A stretch of 38,110 nt of DNA from Coriobacteriaceae bacterium (lineage in GTDB: Bacteria > Actinomycetota > Coriobacteriia > Coriobacteriales > Coriobacteriaceae), in contig CABIWB010000005.1 of assembly GCA_902362275.1 (NCBI GenBank), positions 101,004 to 139,113 of the forward strand, given 5' to 3'. The translations under genes and the position numbers were made by a program. The notes under the pieces are model-generated. The model searched no databases and was not told the origin of the DNA. It saw only the letters and a program-made list of their open reading frames with translations. Shown in pieces: positions 8,679-17,649 of this stretch (position 1 is the first letter of the stretch; every line of letters starts with the position of its first letter).

Positions 8679-8770
8679 TAAGGATACATGGTTGGGGTTG
8701 CTAGATGGCAAAATTCATTAGCTAGGGACGCAGCGTAGGCTCATATCGAAGCATCTTCACCACCGGATTA

Positions 8771-8804
8771 ATAAAAAAGAAGTACCGGTTGGAGCCGGTA
8801 CTTC
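8771..8804 (-). terminator. Intrinsic terminator of metK
   Basis: GAAGTACCGG (8779-8788) and CCGGTACTTC (8795-8804) form a perfect 10-bp stem with a 6-base loop. On the minus strand the stem is followed by a six-T run (A run at 8773-8778). It lies 42 bases beyond the metK stop. Confidence 0.93.
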
Positions 8805-8845
8805 TTTTGGTGCGTTGTTATTTGGCTGTAGCTTTTCGGGTTAGC

Positions 8846-10126
8846 TTACAGGCCGCAGGCTGCTTTGAGTTCTTCGACTCTGTCGGTTTTCTCCCAGGTG
8901 AAGTCGGCGTCTTCGCGGCCGAAGTGACCGTAGGCTGCCGTCTTTTCGTAGATGGGGCGGCGCAGGTCCAGGTCGCGGATGATTGCGCCCGGGCGAAGGT
9001 CGAAGGTCTTCTCTACGGCTTCAACGATCTTGTCCTCGGCGACCTTAGCGGTACCGAATGTGTCGACCATGATTGAAAGGGGCTTGGAAACGCCGATGGC
9101 GTAGGCAAGTTCGACTTCGCAGCGGTCGGCTAGACCGGCGGCGACCACGTTCTTGGCGACCCAGCGCGCGGCATACGCGGCGGAGCGGTCGACCTTGGTG
9201 CAGTCCTTGCCGCTAAAGGCGCCGCCGCCGTGACGACCGTAGCCGCCGTAGGTGTCGACGATGATCTTGCGGCCGGTCAGACCCGTGTCGCCCATGGGGC
9301 CGCCCACGACAAAGCGACCGGTGGGGTTCACGTAGATATCCGCGTTATCCCACGGCATGTTCTCAGCGGCCATGACCGGAGTGATGACGTGCTCGATGAG
9401 GTCGGCCTTGATCTTGCCCATGTCCTCGATCTCGGCGGCGTGCTGCGTGGAGATGACGATGGTCGTGACCTCGACGGGCTTGCCTTCCTCGTAGCGCACG
9501 GTGACCTGGGTCTTGCCGTCGGGACGCAGGTAGGCGAGGGTACCGTCGTGACGCACGGCGGCCAGGCGCTCGGCCAGGCGGCTTGCCAGGTAGTGCGGCA
9601 TGGGCATGAGGGTCTTGGTCTCGTTGGAGGCATAACCGAACATCATGCCCTGGTCGCCGGCACCGATCAGGTCGATCGGGTCGGTGGTAGCGCCGGTCTG
9701 GGTCTCGAAGGACTCGTCGACGCCCTGGGCGATATCGGGCGACTGCTCGTGGATAAGGCTCATAACGCCGCAGGTGTCGCAGTCAAAACCGAACTTGGCA
9801 CGGTTGTAGCCAATGCGGCGGATAACGCCGCGGGCGATTTCCTGTACGTCGACGTAGGCCTGGGTGCGAATCTCGCCGGCGACGATGACGGTGCCGGTGG
9901 TCACAAGGGTCTCGCAGGCGCAGCGGACGTTCTCCACGTTAGCAGGCACGCCGTTGGGGGCAATGTAGCCTTGCTCCTGGAGCTCTATTTCTTTGGCGAG
10001 GATTGCGTCGAGGACGGCGTCGCTGATCTGGTCAGCGATCTTATCGGGATGACCTTCGGTCACCGACTCCGACGTAAAAACAAAGGATCCGTGTTGGGGC
10101 GGGATGGAACGAAGTTCTTCTGACAT
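8846..10126 (-). CDS. metK: S-adenosylmethionine synthetase
   Basis: A 426-residue cytosolic enzyme making S-adenosylmethionine from methionine and ATP. Landmarks are [24 protein letters not shown] near the N-terminus, the hexapeptide [12 protein letters not shown] in the middle, [21 protein letters not shown], and the glycine-rich [19 protein letters not shown]. The C-terminus has the usual AYGHFGR..FTWEKTD. It is some 30-40 residues longer than the common 384-400-residue forms; part of the excess is an insertion near residues 45-70 ([20 protein letters not shown]). TGAAAGGACAATC precedes the ATG. The gene diverges from gltX, and the space between them holds a 31-bp inverted repeat. I see no SAM-riboswitch core in the upstream region. 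Confidence 0.97.
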   Translation of the reverse strand: MSEELRSIPPQHGSFVFTSESVTEGHPDKIADQISDAVLDAILAKEIELQEQGYIAPNGVPANVENVRCACETLVTTGTVIVAGEIRTQAYVDVQEIARGVIRRIGYNRAKFGFDCDTCGVMSLIHEQSPDIAQGVDESFETQTGATTDPIDLIGAGDQGMMFGYASNETKTLMPMPHYLASRLAERLAAVRHDGTLAYLRPDGKTQVTVRYEEGKPVEVTTIVISTQHAAEIEDMGKIKADLIEHVITPVMAAENMPWDNADIYVNPTGRFVVGGPMGDTGLTGRKIIVDTYGGYGRHGGGAFSGKDCTKVDRSAAYAARWVAKNVVAAGLADRCEVELAYAIGVSKPLSIMVDTFGTAKVAEDKIVEAVEKTFDLRPGAIIRDLDLRRPIYEKTAAYGHFGREDADFTWEKTDRVEELKAACGL

Positions 10127-10232
10127 GATTGTCCTTTCAAAAACGTGTCCCGGCGACCGTTACCATTCCGCCGGGCTCTCTATGCAAGGGCACATCATAG
10201 CGCGTAAATCAAACATTCACACCCTTTCCGCA

Positions 10233-10322
10233 CCTACTCATTGGGGACAGACTTAAATGACCAGCCTTAAACTAAGAACGTTCCCAACGATTGGTCATTT
10301 AAGTCTGTCCCCAATGAGTAGG
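10233..10322. repeat. Perfect 31-bp inverted repeat between metK and gltX
   Basis: The left arm 10233-10263 (CCTACTCATTGGGGACAGAC then TTAAATGACCA) is an exact reverse complement of the right arm 10292-10322. The 28-base loop is AT-rich. The right arm is followed by a second TAGG, giving an alternative outer pairing with GCACCTAC just before the left arm. The whole lies within the divergent promoter region, but the symmetry is far longer than a protein operator. It is not followed by a T-run. It resembles a stand-alone palindromic repeat of REP or MITE type. Confidence 0.85.
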
Positions 10323-10332
10323 TAGGTGCCCT

Positions 10333-10363
10333 TTGTGCGGAGGTTGCTTTGATGCTTTATACT
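10333..10363 (+). promoter_or_regulatory. Possible gltX promoter
   Basis: TATACT at 10358-10363 is a good -10, about 40 bases before the gltX start. The best -35-like sequence is TTGTGC at 10333-10338, but the spacing of 19 is long. It lies directly after the right arm of the inverted repeat. Confidence 0.35.
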
Positions 10364-10403
10364 GATGCGGTTAGACATCCATCCTGCAATCGAGGAGATT
10401 TCC

Positions 10404-11879
10404 ATGGCATCAGACGTTCGCGTCCGCTTTGCACCCTCACCGACGGGCAAGCTGCACATCGGCGGCGCCCGCACCGCTATCTATAACTGGGCTTTCGCCC
10501 GTGCTAACGGCGGCACGTTCATCCTGCGCATCGACGACACCGACCCCACCCGCTCCACCGACGAGAACACGCAGATCATCCTGCGCGCCATGCGTTGGCT
10601 GGGCCTGGACTGGGACGAGGGTCCCGAGGTGGGCGGCGACTTTGGTCCCTACGCCCAGACCGAGCGCCTGGACCTGTACAAACAGGCCGCCCAGAAGCTT
10701 TGGGACGAGGGCAAGGCATATCCCTGTTTCTGCACCAAGGAGCAGCTCGACGCCGATCGCAAGGCCGCGCAGGAGCGCAAGGACCCCTTCCAGGGCTATC
10801 AGCGCCGTTGCCGCAATCTTGATCCCAAGGAGGCCCGCCGTCGCATCGAGGCCGGCGAGTCCTACGTCCTGCGTATCAAGGTTCCCGAGGACCGCGGCGA
10901 CGTCGTCATCCACGACGCCGTCCACGGCGAGGTGACCTTCGACGCCAAGGAGCTCGACGACTTTGTCATCTTCCGCTCCGATGGCACGCCCACGTACAAC
11001 TTCGCGACTGTCGTCGACGACGCCATGATGAAGATCACCCATGTCATCCGCGGTGACGACCACCTGTCCAACACCCCGCGCCAGGTCATGGTCTACGAGG
11101 CCCTCGGCGCGCCCGTGCCCACGTTCGCCCACATCTCCATGATCTTGGGTGCCGACGGCAAAAAGCTTTCCAAGCGCCACGGTGCAACCTCGGTGGAGGA
11201 ATACCGCGACGCCGGTTACCTGTCCGACGCCTTTGTCAACTATCTGGCGCTGCTCGGCTGGTCGCTCGACGGCGAGACCACGATCATCCCGCGCGATGTC
11301 CTGGCCAGCAAGTTCTCGCTCGACCGCATCTCTAAGAATCCGGCGACCTTCGACCCCAAGAAGCTCGATTGGGTCAACGCCGAGTACATCAATGGCATGT
11401 CCGATGCTCAGTTTGCCGACGAGATCATGGTCCCCGAGCTGCACGAGGCGGGTCTCATCGTGGGTAATGTCGAGTACGGCGAGGATTGGATCGACGCGCT
11501 TGCCGCCATCGTCAAGCCGCGCACCAAGATGCCGGCCGACGCCGTGACCGTCGCCGCCCCCATCTTTGCCACGGCCGAGACGCTCGTGTATGACGAGAAA
11601 TCCGTTAACAAGGGCCTGGCCAAGGAGGGCATGGGTGCCATTCTGGATGCCGCCAAGGCCGCGCTCGAGGGTGTGGACGAGTGGACGGCTGCCAACATCG
11701 ACGCCGCGCTTGAGCCGCTGCCCGAGCAGATGGACCTCAAGAAGCGCGTGGTGTTCCAGGCCGTGCGCGTCGCCGTCTGCGGCAACATGGTGAGTCCTCC
11801 GCTGGGCGAGACCATGGCGCTCGTCGGCCGCGACGACTGCCTGGCGCGCATCGACCGCGCCCGCACGATGGCGCTGTAA
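10404..11879 (+). CDS. gltX: Glutamyl-tRNA synthetase
   Basis: ATG 10404 is chosen because GAGGAG stands 7-9 bases upstream, and the family N-terminus (VRVRFAPSPTGKLHIGGART) begins right after it; an upstream in-frame start would add 13 unrelated residues. The 491-residue class I synthetase has the HIGH-type signature as HIGG (residues 18-21), RIDDTDPTRS, the HVIRGDDHLSNTPRQ segment, and the KMSKS-type loop as KKLSKRHG (about 253-260). The C-terminal half is the anticodon-binding helical domain. It charges tRNA-Glu, and in actinobacteria lacking GlnRS the same enzyme type also charges tRNA-Gln for amidation; this window does not show which applies. A terminator follows, so it is probably transcribed alone. 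Confidence 0.96.
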   Translation: MASDVRVRFAPSPTGKLHIGGARTAIYNWAFARANGGTFILRIDDTDPTRSTDENTQIILRAMRWLGLDWDEGPEVGGDFGPYAQTERLDLYKQAAQKLWDEGKAYPCFCTKEQLDADRKAAQERKDPFQGYQRRCRNLDPKEARRRIEAGESYVLRIKVPEDRGDVVIHDAVHGEVTFDAKELDDFVIFRSDGTPTYNFATVVDDAMMKITHVIRGDDHLSNTPRQVMVYEALGAPVPTFAHISMILGADGKKLSKRHGATSVEEYRDAGYLSDAFVNYLALLGWSLDGETTIIPRDVLASKFSLDRISKNPATFDPKKLDWVNAEYINGMSDAQFADEIMVPELHEAGLIVGNVEYGEDWIDALAAIVKPRTKMPADAVTVAAPIFATAETLVYDEKSVNKGLAKEGMGAILDAAKAALEGVDEWTAANIDAALEPLPEQMDLKKRVVFQAVRVAVCGNMVSPPLGETMALVGRDDCLARIDRARTMAL

Positions 11880-11902
11880 TCGCTGCGCAAACGTATGTAT
11901 CC

Positions 11903-11938
11903 GAGCCCCGTTCACTCAGAGCGGGGTTCTTGTTTCTG
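11903..11938 (+). terminator. Terminator after gltX
   Basis: GAGCCCCG (11903-11910) pairs with CGGGGTTC (11922-11929) with one G-U pair, followed by TTGTTTCT. It lies 23 bases after the gltX stop and ahead of the priA ribosome-binding site. Confidence 0.75.
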
Positions 11939-11967
11939 TAGACGTATGGGATAGGAGGTCTGGGGCC

Positions 11968-14421
11968 ATGGCCGAGCAACTTTCGCTGTTTGGTTCGCCG
12001 GAACCGGAGGGGGCTCCGGCGAAGCCCGTGCCTGCCGCCGCCTCGGCTCAGCCTAAGCCTGCACCCGAGCCCACTGCCGCCTACACGAGCGTGGTCCTCG
12101 ACATCCCCACCCGTGCGCTGTCCGAACCGTTTGCTTACGGCATCCCCGAGTCCCTTGCCAACGAGGCACAGATCGGATCCACGGTCCTGGTTCACTTTGG
12201 CAACCGCGCAGCCGCGGGCTATATCGTCGACATTGCGCCTGAGCTGCGCGACCTGCAGGGCAACAGCGCCCTCGACCCCGCGCGCATTAAAGCCATCGAG
12301 TCTATCCTCAGTAAACCACTCTTTACCGCCGAGGCTGCCCGTATCGCCCGTTGGATGAGCCGCGAGTATGTCGCGACGCTTTCCGAGTGCCTTCGTTTGT
12401 TCTTGCCCCCGGGTGGAAGCCCGCGCGTGGTCAAGGGCGACGACGGCGTGTGGGCCGTTGAGCGCCCCGCCGTGAAGCCTATCCAAAACCGCTGGGTCAT
12501 GCTTACGCCCGAGGGCTTCGACTATACGCCTCCCAAAACGGCGGTTCGTCAGCGTCAGCTCATCGAGGCACTCCAGTGCGGACCGGTCACGACGCGCGAC
12601 CTCAACCTTCTCTACAGGAGCATGTCGGCGACCATCAAGGCGCTCGAAAAGCGCGGTGTCGTGGTGGTGGAGGAGCGCCGTGCGTGGCGTGGATGCAGCG
12701 AGCAGACTACGCTGTCCTCGGCAAGCGGCAAGGCGCCGGTCGCACTTACCAACGGCCAGCAGCAGGCGCTTGCCCAGATCGAGCGCGCTCGTCTGGACGC
12801 TCATGGCGACGTGGTCCTTGTCGACGGCGTCACCGGCTCCGGCAAAACCGAGGTTTACCTTTCGGCGATTGAGCGCGTGCTGGCATCCGGCCGTTCGGCC
12901 TGCGTGCTCGTGCCCGAGATCTCGCTTACGGCCCAGACCGTCGGCCGCTTCCGCTCTCGCTTTGGCGAGACGGTCGCCGTGTTCCATTCGCGCCTTTCGG
13001 CCGGCGAGCGCCTGGACCAGTGGGATATGGTCGCCAGCGGTGCGGCCCGCGTGGTCGTGGGCGCCCGCTCGGCGCTCTTTTGCCCGCTCAGCGATTTGGG
13101 CCTCATCATCATCGACGAGGAGCACGAGACCAGCTACAAGCAGGGTTCCAGCCCGCGCTACCATGCGCGCGAGGTAGCGGCCGAGATGGCGCGGCGCTAC
13201 CGCTGCCCGCTCGTGTTGGGCTCCGCCACGCCTTCTGCTGAGGCCCTCGATCGCTGCCGCCGTGGCACGTATAACGGTGCCACCTGGACGCGCGTCGAGA
13301 TGCCTGAGCGCCCGGGAAACGCCGTGCTGCCCACGGTCCGCATTGCCGACCTGCGCCGCGAGTTCTCGCACGGCAGCCGCTCCATGTTCTCAAAACCGCT
13401 GATGGAAGGCCTGGAGCGTGTGGTCGAGCGCCGCGAAAAGGCCGTGCTGTTGCACAACCGCCGTGGTTTTGCGCCGTTCCTTATGTGCCGTGAGTGCGGC
13501 TGCGTCCCCACCTGCAACCACTGCTCCACCGCGCTTACGTATCACGAGCGCACGCACACGCTGCAGTGCCATACCTGCGGGTCGTCCTGGCGCGTGCAGC
13601 CGTATCCCGCGCACACGAGCCGTTGCCCCAAATGTGGCAGTCGCTACCTGGCAAAAATGGGTCTGGGCACTCAACAGATCGAGGACGTGCTGCATCAGAT
13701 GCTTCCCGAGGACGTCGCCATTATTCGCATGGATGCCGATTCCACGCGCGGCAAGGATGCGCATAAAAAGTTGCTCGAGCAGTTCGATGCCGCCGATTGC
13801 GCGGTGCTGTTGGGTACCCAGATGATCGCCAAGGGCCTCGACTTTCCCGAAGTCACGCTCGTGGGCGTGGTCAATGCCGACTTTGCCCTCAAGATGCCCG
13901 ATTTTAGAGCAGGGGAGCGCGCCTACGATCTGCTGGAGCAGGTCGCGGGCCGTGCCGGTCGCGGCGATCGTCCCGGCGAGGTCATCATCCAGACCTACCT
14001 GCCCGAGGATCCGGTCATTCGCGCCGTCGCTGAGCACGACCGTTCGATCTTTACCGACTACGACCTGGACCAGCGCCGCGACGCGCTGTACCCGCCGTTT
14101 GTTCGCCTGGTCAACATCTTGGTGTGGTCGGCGAACCGAGACGACACGCAGGACTACGTCGGGCGTATCGCAAAGCTTCTTAAGCGCCGCTGGCATGCCG
14201 CCGCGCCCGACTTTTTGCGGGCGGGGAGTTCCGTGCCGCAGGTGCTGGGCCCGGCTTCGTGTGTAATCGAGAGAGCCAAGGACCGTTACCGCTTCCATCT
14301 GCTTGTGAAGTCGCCCGTGGGGTACCATGTCTCTGATGATATCGACGCCTGCCTCAAAGAGGTGGGTTCTGTGCGTGGCGTGAGCGTGAGCGTTGACGTC
14401 GACGCTTATGATTTGATGTAG
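11968..14421 (+). CDS. priA: Primosomal protein N' (replication restart helicase PriA)
   Basis: An 817-residue superfamily 2 helicase that reloads the replisome at stalled forks. After a low-complexity Pro/Ala N-terminus (about residues 12-40) come the 3' DNA-binding domain (VVLDIPTRALSEPFAYGIP) and a winged-helix region. The helicase core has Walker A in DGVTGSGKTEVY (about 286-297), DEEH (383-386) and GSATPS. The zinc-binding insertion CRECGCVPTCNHCS..CHTC..CPKC (about 507-560) supplies the cysteine pairs, and the last helicase motif is QVAGRAGRGDRPGEV. AGGAGG lies 9-12 bases before the ATG. The def start follows the stop by 18 bases, giving a priA-def-(fmt-rsmB) order common in bacteria. 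Confidence 0.96.
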   Translation: MAEQLSLFGSPEPEGAPAKPVPAAASAQPKPAPEPTAAYTSVVLDIPTRALSEPFAYGIPESLANEAQIGSTVLVHFGNRAAAGYIVDIAPELRDLQGNSALDPARIKAIESILSKPLFTAEAARIARWMSREYVATLSECLRLFLPPGGSPRVVKGDDGVWAVERPAVKPIQNRWVMLTPEGFDYTPPKTAVRQRQLIEALQCGPVTTRDLNLLYRSMSATIKALEKRGVVVVEERRAWRGCSEQTTLSSASGKAPVALTNGQQQALAQIERARLDAHGDVVLVDGVTGSGKTEVYLSAIERVLASGRSACVLVPEISLTAQTVGRFRSRFGETVAVFHSRLSAGERLDQWDMVASGAARVVVGARSALFCPLSDLGLIIIDEEHETSYKQGSSPRYHAREVAAEMARRYRCPLVLGSATPSAEALDRCRRGTYNGATWTRVEMPERPGNAVLPTVRIADLRREFSHGSRSMFSKPLMEGLERVVERREKAVLLHNRRGFAPFLMCRECGCVPTCNHCSTALTYHERTHTLQCHTCGSSWRVQPYPAHTSRCPKCGSRYLAKMGLGTQQIEDVLHQMLPEDVAIIRMDADSTRGKDAHKKLLEQFDAADCAVLLGTQMIAKGLDFPEVTLVGVVNADFALKMPDFRAGERAYDLLEQVAGRAGRGDRPGEVIIQTYLPEDPVIRAVAEHDRSIFTDYDLDQRRDALYPPFVRLVNILVWSANRDDTQDYVGRIAKLLKRRWHAAAPDFLRAGSSVPQVLGPASCVIERAKDRYRFHLLVKSPVGYHVSDDIDACLKEVGSVRGVSVSVDVDAYDLM

Positions 14422-14439
14422 CAACCCGAAAGGATGGCC

Positions 14440-14976
14440 ATGGAAGCCAACGGAATCGTACTGTCGCCCGACCCTCGTCTGCGCCAGGAGTGCGCCGTCA
14501 TCGAGGAGATCACCCCGGCAATCGAAGCGCTTGCCGAGAAGATGAAGAAGATGATGTTCGAGAACGGCGGCTGCGGCCTGGCTGCTCCGCAGATCGGCGA
14601 GCTCATCCAGCTCGTCACCATCGACTGCGACTACAGCGACAAGAACGATTACGACCCGTACGTGCTCATCAACCCTGTCATTGTTGAGCAGAGCGACCAT
14701 CTGGTTCCGTTTAGTGAGGGCTGCCTGTCTATCCCCGGCATTAGCTGCGAGATCGAGCGTCCCGATCATGTCGCCGTCGAGGCGTACGATCTGGATGCCA
14801 ACTTGATTCGCTACGAGGCCTCGGGCGACCTGTTCTGCGTGTGCCTGCAGCACGAGATCGATCACCTGCATGGCAACACCATGTTCGAGCGACTGAAGCC
14901 CATGCAGAGGCTCAAGGCCGTTAAGGAGTACCAGGACGCCCTGGCCCGCGGCGCTCGACCGGGCGAGACGGAGTAG
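14440..14976 (+). CDS. def: Peptide deformylase
   Basis: ATG 14440 is preferred to ATG 14434 because the GAAAGGA ribosome-binding site runs into the first ATG; this gives 178 residues. All three deformylase motifs are present: GCGLAAPQIG (about residues 45-54), EGCLSIPG with the metal-ligand cysteine, and QHEIDHLHG with the HEXXH metal ligands and catalytic glutamate. It removes the formyl group from nascent proteins, the reverse of the step set up by Fmt just downstream. The family often has V or I where the cysteine follows the first glycine in GCGLAAPQ; the change is mild. A large inverted repeat and a terminator separate it from fmt. Confidence 0.96.
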   Translation: MEANGIVLSPDPRLRQECAVIEEITPAIEALAEKMKKMMFENGGCGLAAPQIGELIQLVTIDCDYSDKNDYDPYVLINPVIVEQSDHLVPFSEGCLSIPGISCEIERPDHVAVEAYDLDANLIRYEASGDLFCVCLQHEIDHLHGNTMFERLKPMQRLKAVKEYQDALARGARPGETE

Positions 14977-14984
14977 GTCCCACC

Positions 14985-15086
14985 GTCCCCGGTGCTGAGC
15001 GCCCACATATCATCCCGTGCTCAAACATTCTCGCTTTGCTGCGAAACTGCGCGCGGGACGACATGTGGGCGCTCAGCACCGGGGAC
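14985..15086. repeat. 33-bp imperfect inverted repeat after def
   Basis: The left arm 14985-15017 (GTCCCCGGTGCTGAGCGCCC then ACATATCATCCCG) matches the reverse complement of 15054-15086 at 31 of 33 positions. Both differences become G-U pairs in a minus-strand RNA but A-C mismatches in a plus-strand RNA. The 36-base loop has a small inner hairpin (TCGC-TTTGCT-GCGA). It begins 8 bases after the def stop, with no following T-run; a separate terminator lies at 15161. It shares the terminal GTCCC/GGGAC feature with other long hairpins in the window. Confidence 0.8.
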
Positions 15087-15160
15087 TGCGTTGTTCTGGC
15101 TCGCTTCGCCCGGGTGCCGTCGGGCCAGGGAAGGGCGTCTTCACTGATAGGTGCTTTGCT

Positions 15161-15198
15161 GAAAGAGCTGCTTTTATTGCGGCTCTTTCTTTGGTTTT
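15161..15198 (+). terminator. Terminator between def and fmt
   Basis: GAAAGAGCTGC (15161-15171) pairs with GCGGCTCTTTC (15179-15189) through one G-U pair, with loop TTTTATT and the tail TTTGGTTTT. It ends the priA-def transcript, so fmt-rsmB probably has its own promoter in the AT-richer 15190-15290 segment. I could not place that promoter with confidence. Confidence 0.8.
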
Positions 15199-15303
15199 GG
15201 GTATATTTGTTCTTGTTGAATTGTTCTTGCGGATGGGCCGGGTACTTGGCTTTCCGCTGTTCTTAATAGCCGTCTCGGCTTTGGTTGAGAGGAGACGATC
15301 ATT

Positions 15304-16224
15304 ATGCGTATTGTGTTTATGGGTACGCCTGATTTTGCTGTGCCTTCGCTGGTTTCGCTTGTTGAGGCTGGGAATGAGATTGCGCTTGTTGTTACTCGTC
15401 CTGATGCTGTTCGTGGGCGTGGTAAGAAGCTGGAGCCGTCTCCTGTTAAGGCTAAGGCGCTTGAGCTGGGGTTACCGGTTGTTGAGGCTAATTGTATGAC
15501 GCCTGAGGTTGTTGAGGCGCTCCAGGCTGCCCAGGCCGATATTTTCTGTGTGGCTGCCTATGGCTGCATTTTGCCTGATGAGGTGCTGCATATGGCTCCG
15601 CTTGGTATTGTGAATGTTCATGCTTCGCTCCTGCCGCGTTGGCGTGGCGCTGCTCCTATTCAGCGTGCGATTCTCGCTGGTGATGAGGTTGCTGGCGTTT
15701 CCATTATGCGTATTGGGCATGGCGTGGATACCGGCGCTTATTGCGCCCAGGCTTCCACCTCGGTTGCTGGTAAGCATGCCGAGGCGCTGACCATGGAGCT
15801 TGGTGAGCTTGGCGGCAAGTTGCTTGCCGATACGCTTCCCTCGCTTGCCGATGGCTCGGCTGTTTGGACTGAGCAGGATGAGTCACTCGTCACCCATGCT
15901 GCCAAGATTTCCAAGCAGGAGATGCGCCTGGATCCGCACATGGCGGCGCTTGATTGCGTGCGTCACGTGCTGGCCTCGTCCGATACCGCCCCTGCTCGTT
16001 GCGTGATTGCCGGCAAGACCGTTCGCGTACTCGATGCTGCGGCGGCTGATGTGTCGCTTGGTGAGGGCGCCGTTACCGTTAAGAACAAGCGTGTTTACCT
16101 TGGCCTTTCCGATGGCTCGGTTGAGTTGCTCGAGGTTAAGCCCGATGGCAAGCGTGCTATGGCTGCTTCTGCTTGGGCTGCTGGCCTGCAGGGTGCCGAT
16201 CTTATCTGGGGTGTTCTGTCATGA
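15304..16224 (+). CDS. fmt: Methionyl-tRNA formyltransferase
   Basis: A 306-residue enzyme that formylates initiator Met-tRNA using 10-formyltetrahydrofolate. The N-terminal Rossmann-like domain begins MRIVFMGTPDFAVPSL and holds the folate/catalytic segment NVHASLLPRWRGAAPIQ and IMRIGHGVDTG, with the conserved Asn, His and Asp of the family. The C-terminal OB-like domain covers about residues 205-306. GAGAGGAG lies about 9 bases before the ATG. Codon use differs from gltX, priA and def: GCT, GTT, CTT and CCT are very common here, most clearly in the first half. The stop overlaps the rsmB start as ATGA. Confidence 0.96.
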   Translation: MRIVFMGTPDFAVPSLVSLVEAGNEIALVVTRPDAVRGRGKKLEPSPVKAKALELGLPVVEANCMTPEVVEALQAAQADIFCVAAYGCILPDEVLHMAPLGIVNVHASLLPRWRGAAPIQRAILAGDEVAGVSIMRIGHGVDTGAYCAQASTSVAGKHAEALTMELGELGGKLLADTLPSLADGSAVWTEQDESLVTHAAKISKQEMRLDPHMAALDCVRHVLASSDTAPARCVIAGKTVRVLDAAAADVSLGEGAVTVKNKRVYLGLSDGSVELLEVKPDGKRAMAASAWAAGLQGADLIWGVLS

Positions 16225-17624
16225 GCAAGCTGTCTCCCGCGCGCAAGCTTGCGCTCGATGTGCTAATGGAGGCCGATCGCCGCGGTATGTATGCGCGTGA
16301 CGTGCTGTCCTCTCGCGCATCGGCCAAGGCTATTGACCAGCGCGATTCCGCTTTTGCTGCCCGCTTGGCGCTGGGTGTTGCCGCCACACAGGGTATTTTG
16401 GACGAACTACTCGATCAGTTTCTTGATAAGCCTAAAAAGGTTGCGCCGCGTGTTCGCATGGCGCTTCGTATCTCGGCCTTCGAGATGCTCTACCTTCATA
16501 CCCCTGGCCGCGTTGCCGTAAGTCAGGGTGTTGAGCTGGTGCGCAGCGGAGCTAAGTCTGCCGCCGGTTTGGCCAATGCCGTGCTGCATAAGGTCGCGGA
16601 CAACGTTGAGGACTTTGCTACTGCGTCCGATGTGGATGAGTCTGAGCGACGCTTGGTTCGTCTGTCGCGCCTGATGGGTCTACCGCGTTGGCTGTGCGCT
16701 CGCATTATGGCATCGTTCGACACTCCTGAGGGTGCGCTTAACTTTGCCGGCAATCTGGCCCCCGCACCGCTGGCCCTGCATGAGAACGCCTTTGCGACCA
16801 AATCCGATCCGTATATCTCGCAGCTCGTCGCACCTGTCTTCCCGGGCTGCCATGCCCCGGTTGATGCTCAGGTTACCGTTGCTTCGGGTGTGTTTGAGCG
16901 TGCTGCCGCGGTGACATCCGATCTCAACGCGCAGCTTATCGCCACGGCTGCCACGCGCCCTGGTAGCTGCCTTGAGATTGGTGCCGGTCGTGGCACCAAG
17001 ACCTATGTGATGATGAACCAGGCCAAGCGTGCCGGCTATGAGCGTCAGCATACGGCACTTGATCTTCATGACCGTAAGTGCGATCTGAATCTCGCTCGCC
17101 TGCATAAGGCCGGTATTCAGGGCGTTCGTACGGTTTCGGGTGATGCCTGCGAGCTTGATGAGGTGCTCACATCGTTTGATGCCATGCTTGGCGAGCCGGT
17201 TAAGTTCGACACGGTCTTTATCGATGCGCCGTGCTCTGGCACCGGAACCATGCGTCGTCATCCCGAGATCCCGTGGCGCCTAACCGAGAATGATGTGACG
17301 GCCGAGTTACCCAAGCTTCAGCTGACGATGCTTAAGGAGGCTTCTGCGCGCGTGGCCGCCGGCGGAGAGCTCATCTATGCCACCTGCTCGGTTTTTGATG
17401 AAGAGAACACGCAGGTCGTGGATGCCTTCCTGGCCTCTCCCGAGGGCGCCGACTTTAGCGTCGCACCGCTCTCCGAGGCGCAGATTCTGCAACGCCCCGA
17501 GTTCGATCAGGCTAAGAAGCTCGTATCCGTACGCCAGAACGAACGAGGCCTCTTCCAAAGCGTGCCGGTAAACGCCGACTCCTACGACGGCCACTTCTGC
17601 GCCAGGCTGGTCCGCACCTCATAG
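16221..17624 (+). CDS. rsmB: 16S rRNA m5C967 methyltransferase RsmB
   Basis: The start is ATG 16221, which overlaps the fmt stop as ATGA; the protein has 467 residues. The N-terminal ~140 residues form a NusB-like RNA-binding domain (SPARKLALDVLMEADRRG; RDSAFAARLALGV). The C-terminal methyltransferase has the SAM loop LEIGAGRGTKT, the PC motif DAPCSGTGTMRRHPEIPWR with Cys338, and the TC motif ATCSVFDEEN with the nucleophile Cys389. It makes 5-methylcytosine in 16S rRNA helix 31. T-ending codons remain frequent in the first half, then give way to C-ending ones towards the end. Confidence 0.94.
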   Translation: MSKLSPARKLALDVLMEADRRGMYARDVLSSRASAKAIDQRDSAFAARLALGVAATQGILDELLDQFLDKPKKVAPRVRMALRISAFEMLYLHTPGRVAVSQGVELVRSGAKSAAGLANAVLHKVADNVEDFATASDVDESERRLVRLSRLMGLPRWLCARIMASFDTPEGALNFAGNLAPAPLALHENAFATKSDPYISQLVAPVFPGCHAPVDAQVTVASGVFERAAAVTSDLNAQLIATAATRPGSCLEIGAGRGTKTYVMMNQAKRAGYERQHTALDLHDRKCDLNLARLHKAGIQGVRTVSGDACELDEVLTSFDAMLGEPVKFDTVFIDAPCSGTGTMRRHPEIPWRLTENDVTAELPKLQLTMLKEASARVAAGGELIYATCSVFDEENTQVVDAFLASPEGADFSVAPLSEAQILQRPEFDQAKKLVSVRQNERGLFQSVPVNADSYDGHFCARLVRTS

Positions 17625-17649
17625 AGCTACCTGCGACACAAAGAAATAG

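Noticed and set aside
10127..10403. SAM riboswitch or T-box upstream of metK or gltX
   Set aside because: No conserved riboswitch core, T-box sequence or leader terminator was found; the only strong structure is the 31-bp inverted repeat.
10437..15006. Three minus-strand frames of about 490-545 codons antisense to gltX, priA and def
   Set aside because: They lie opposite well-supported genes, have no ribosome-binding sites or recognisable domains, and follow from high third-position GC.
15017..15499. 160-codon plus-strand frame overlapping the def-fmt gap and the start of fmt
   Set aside because: It begins within the hairpin and overlaps fmt in another frame; the leucine/arginine-rich product is an artefact.
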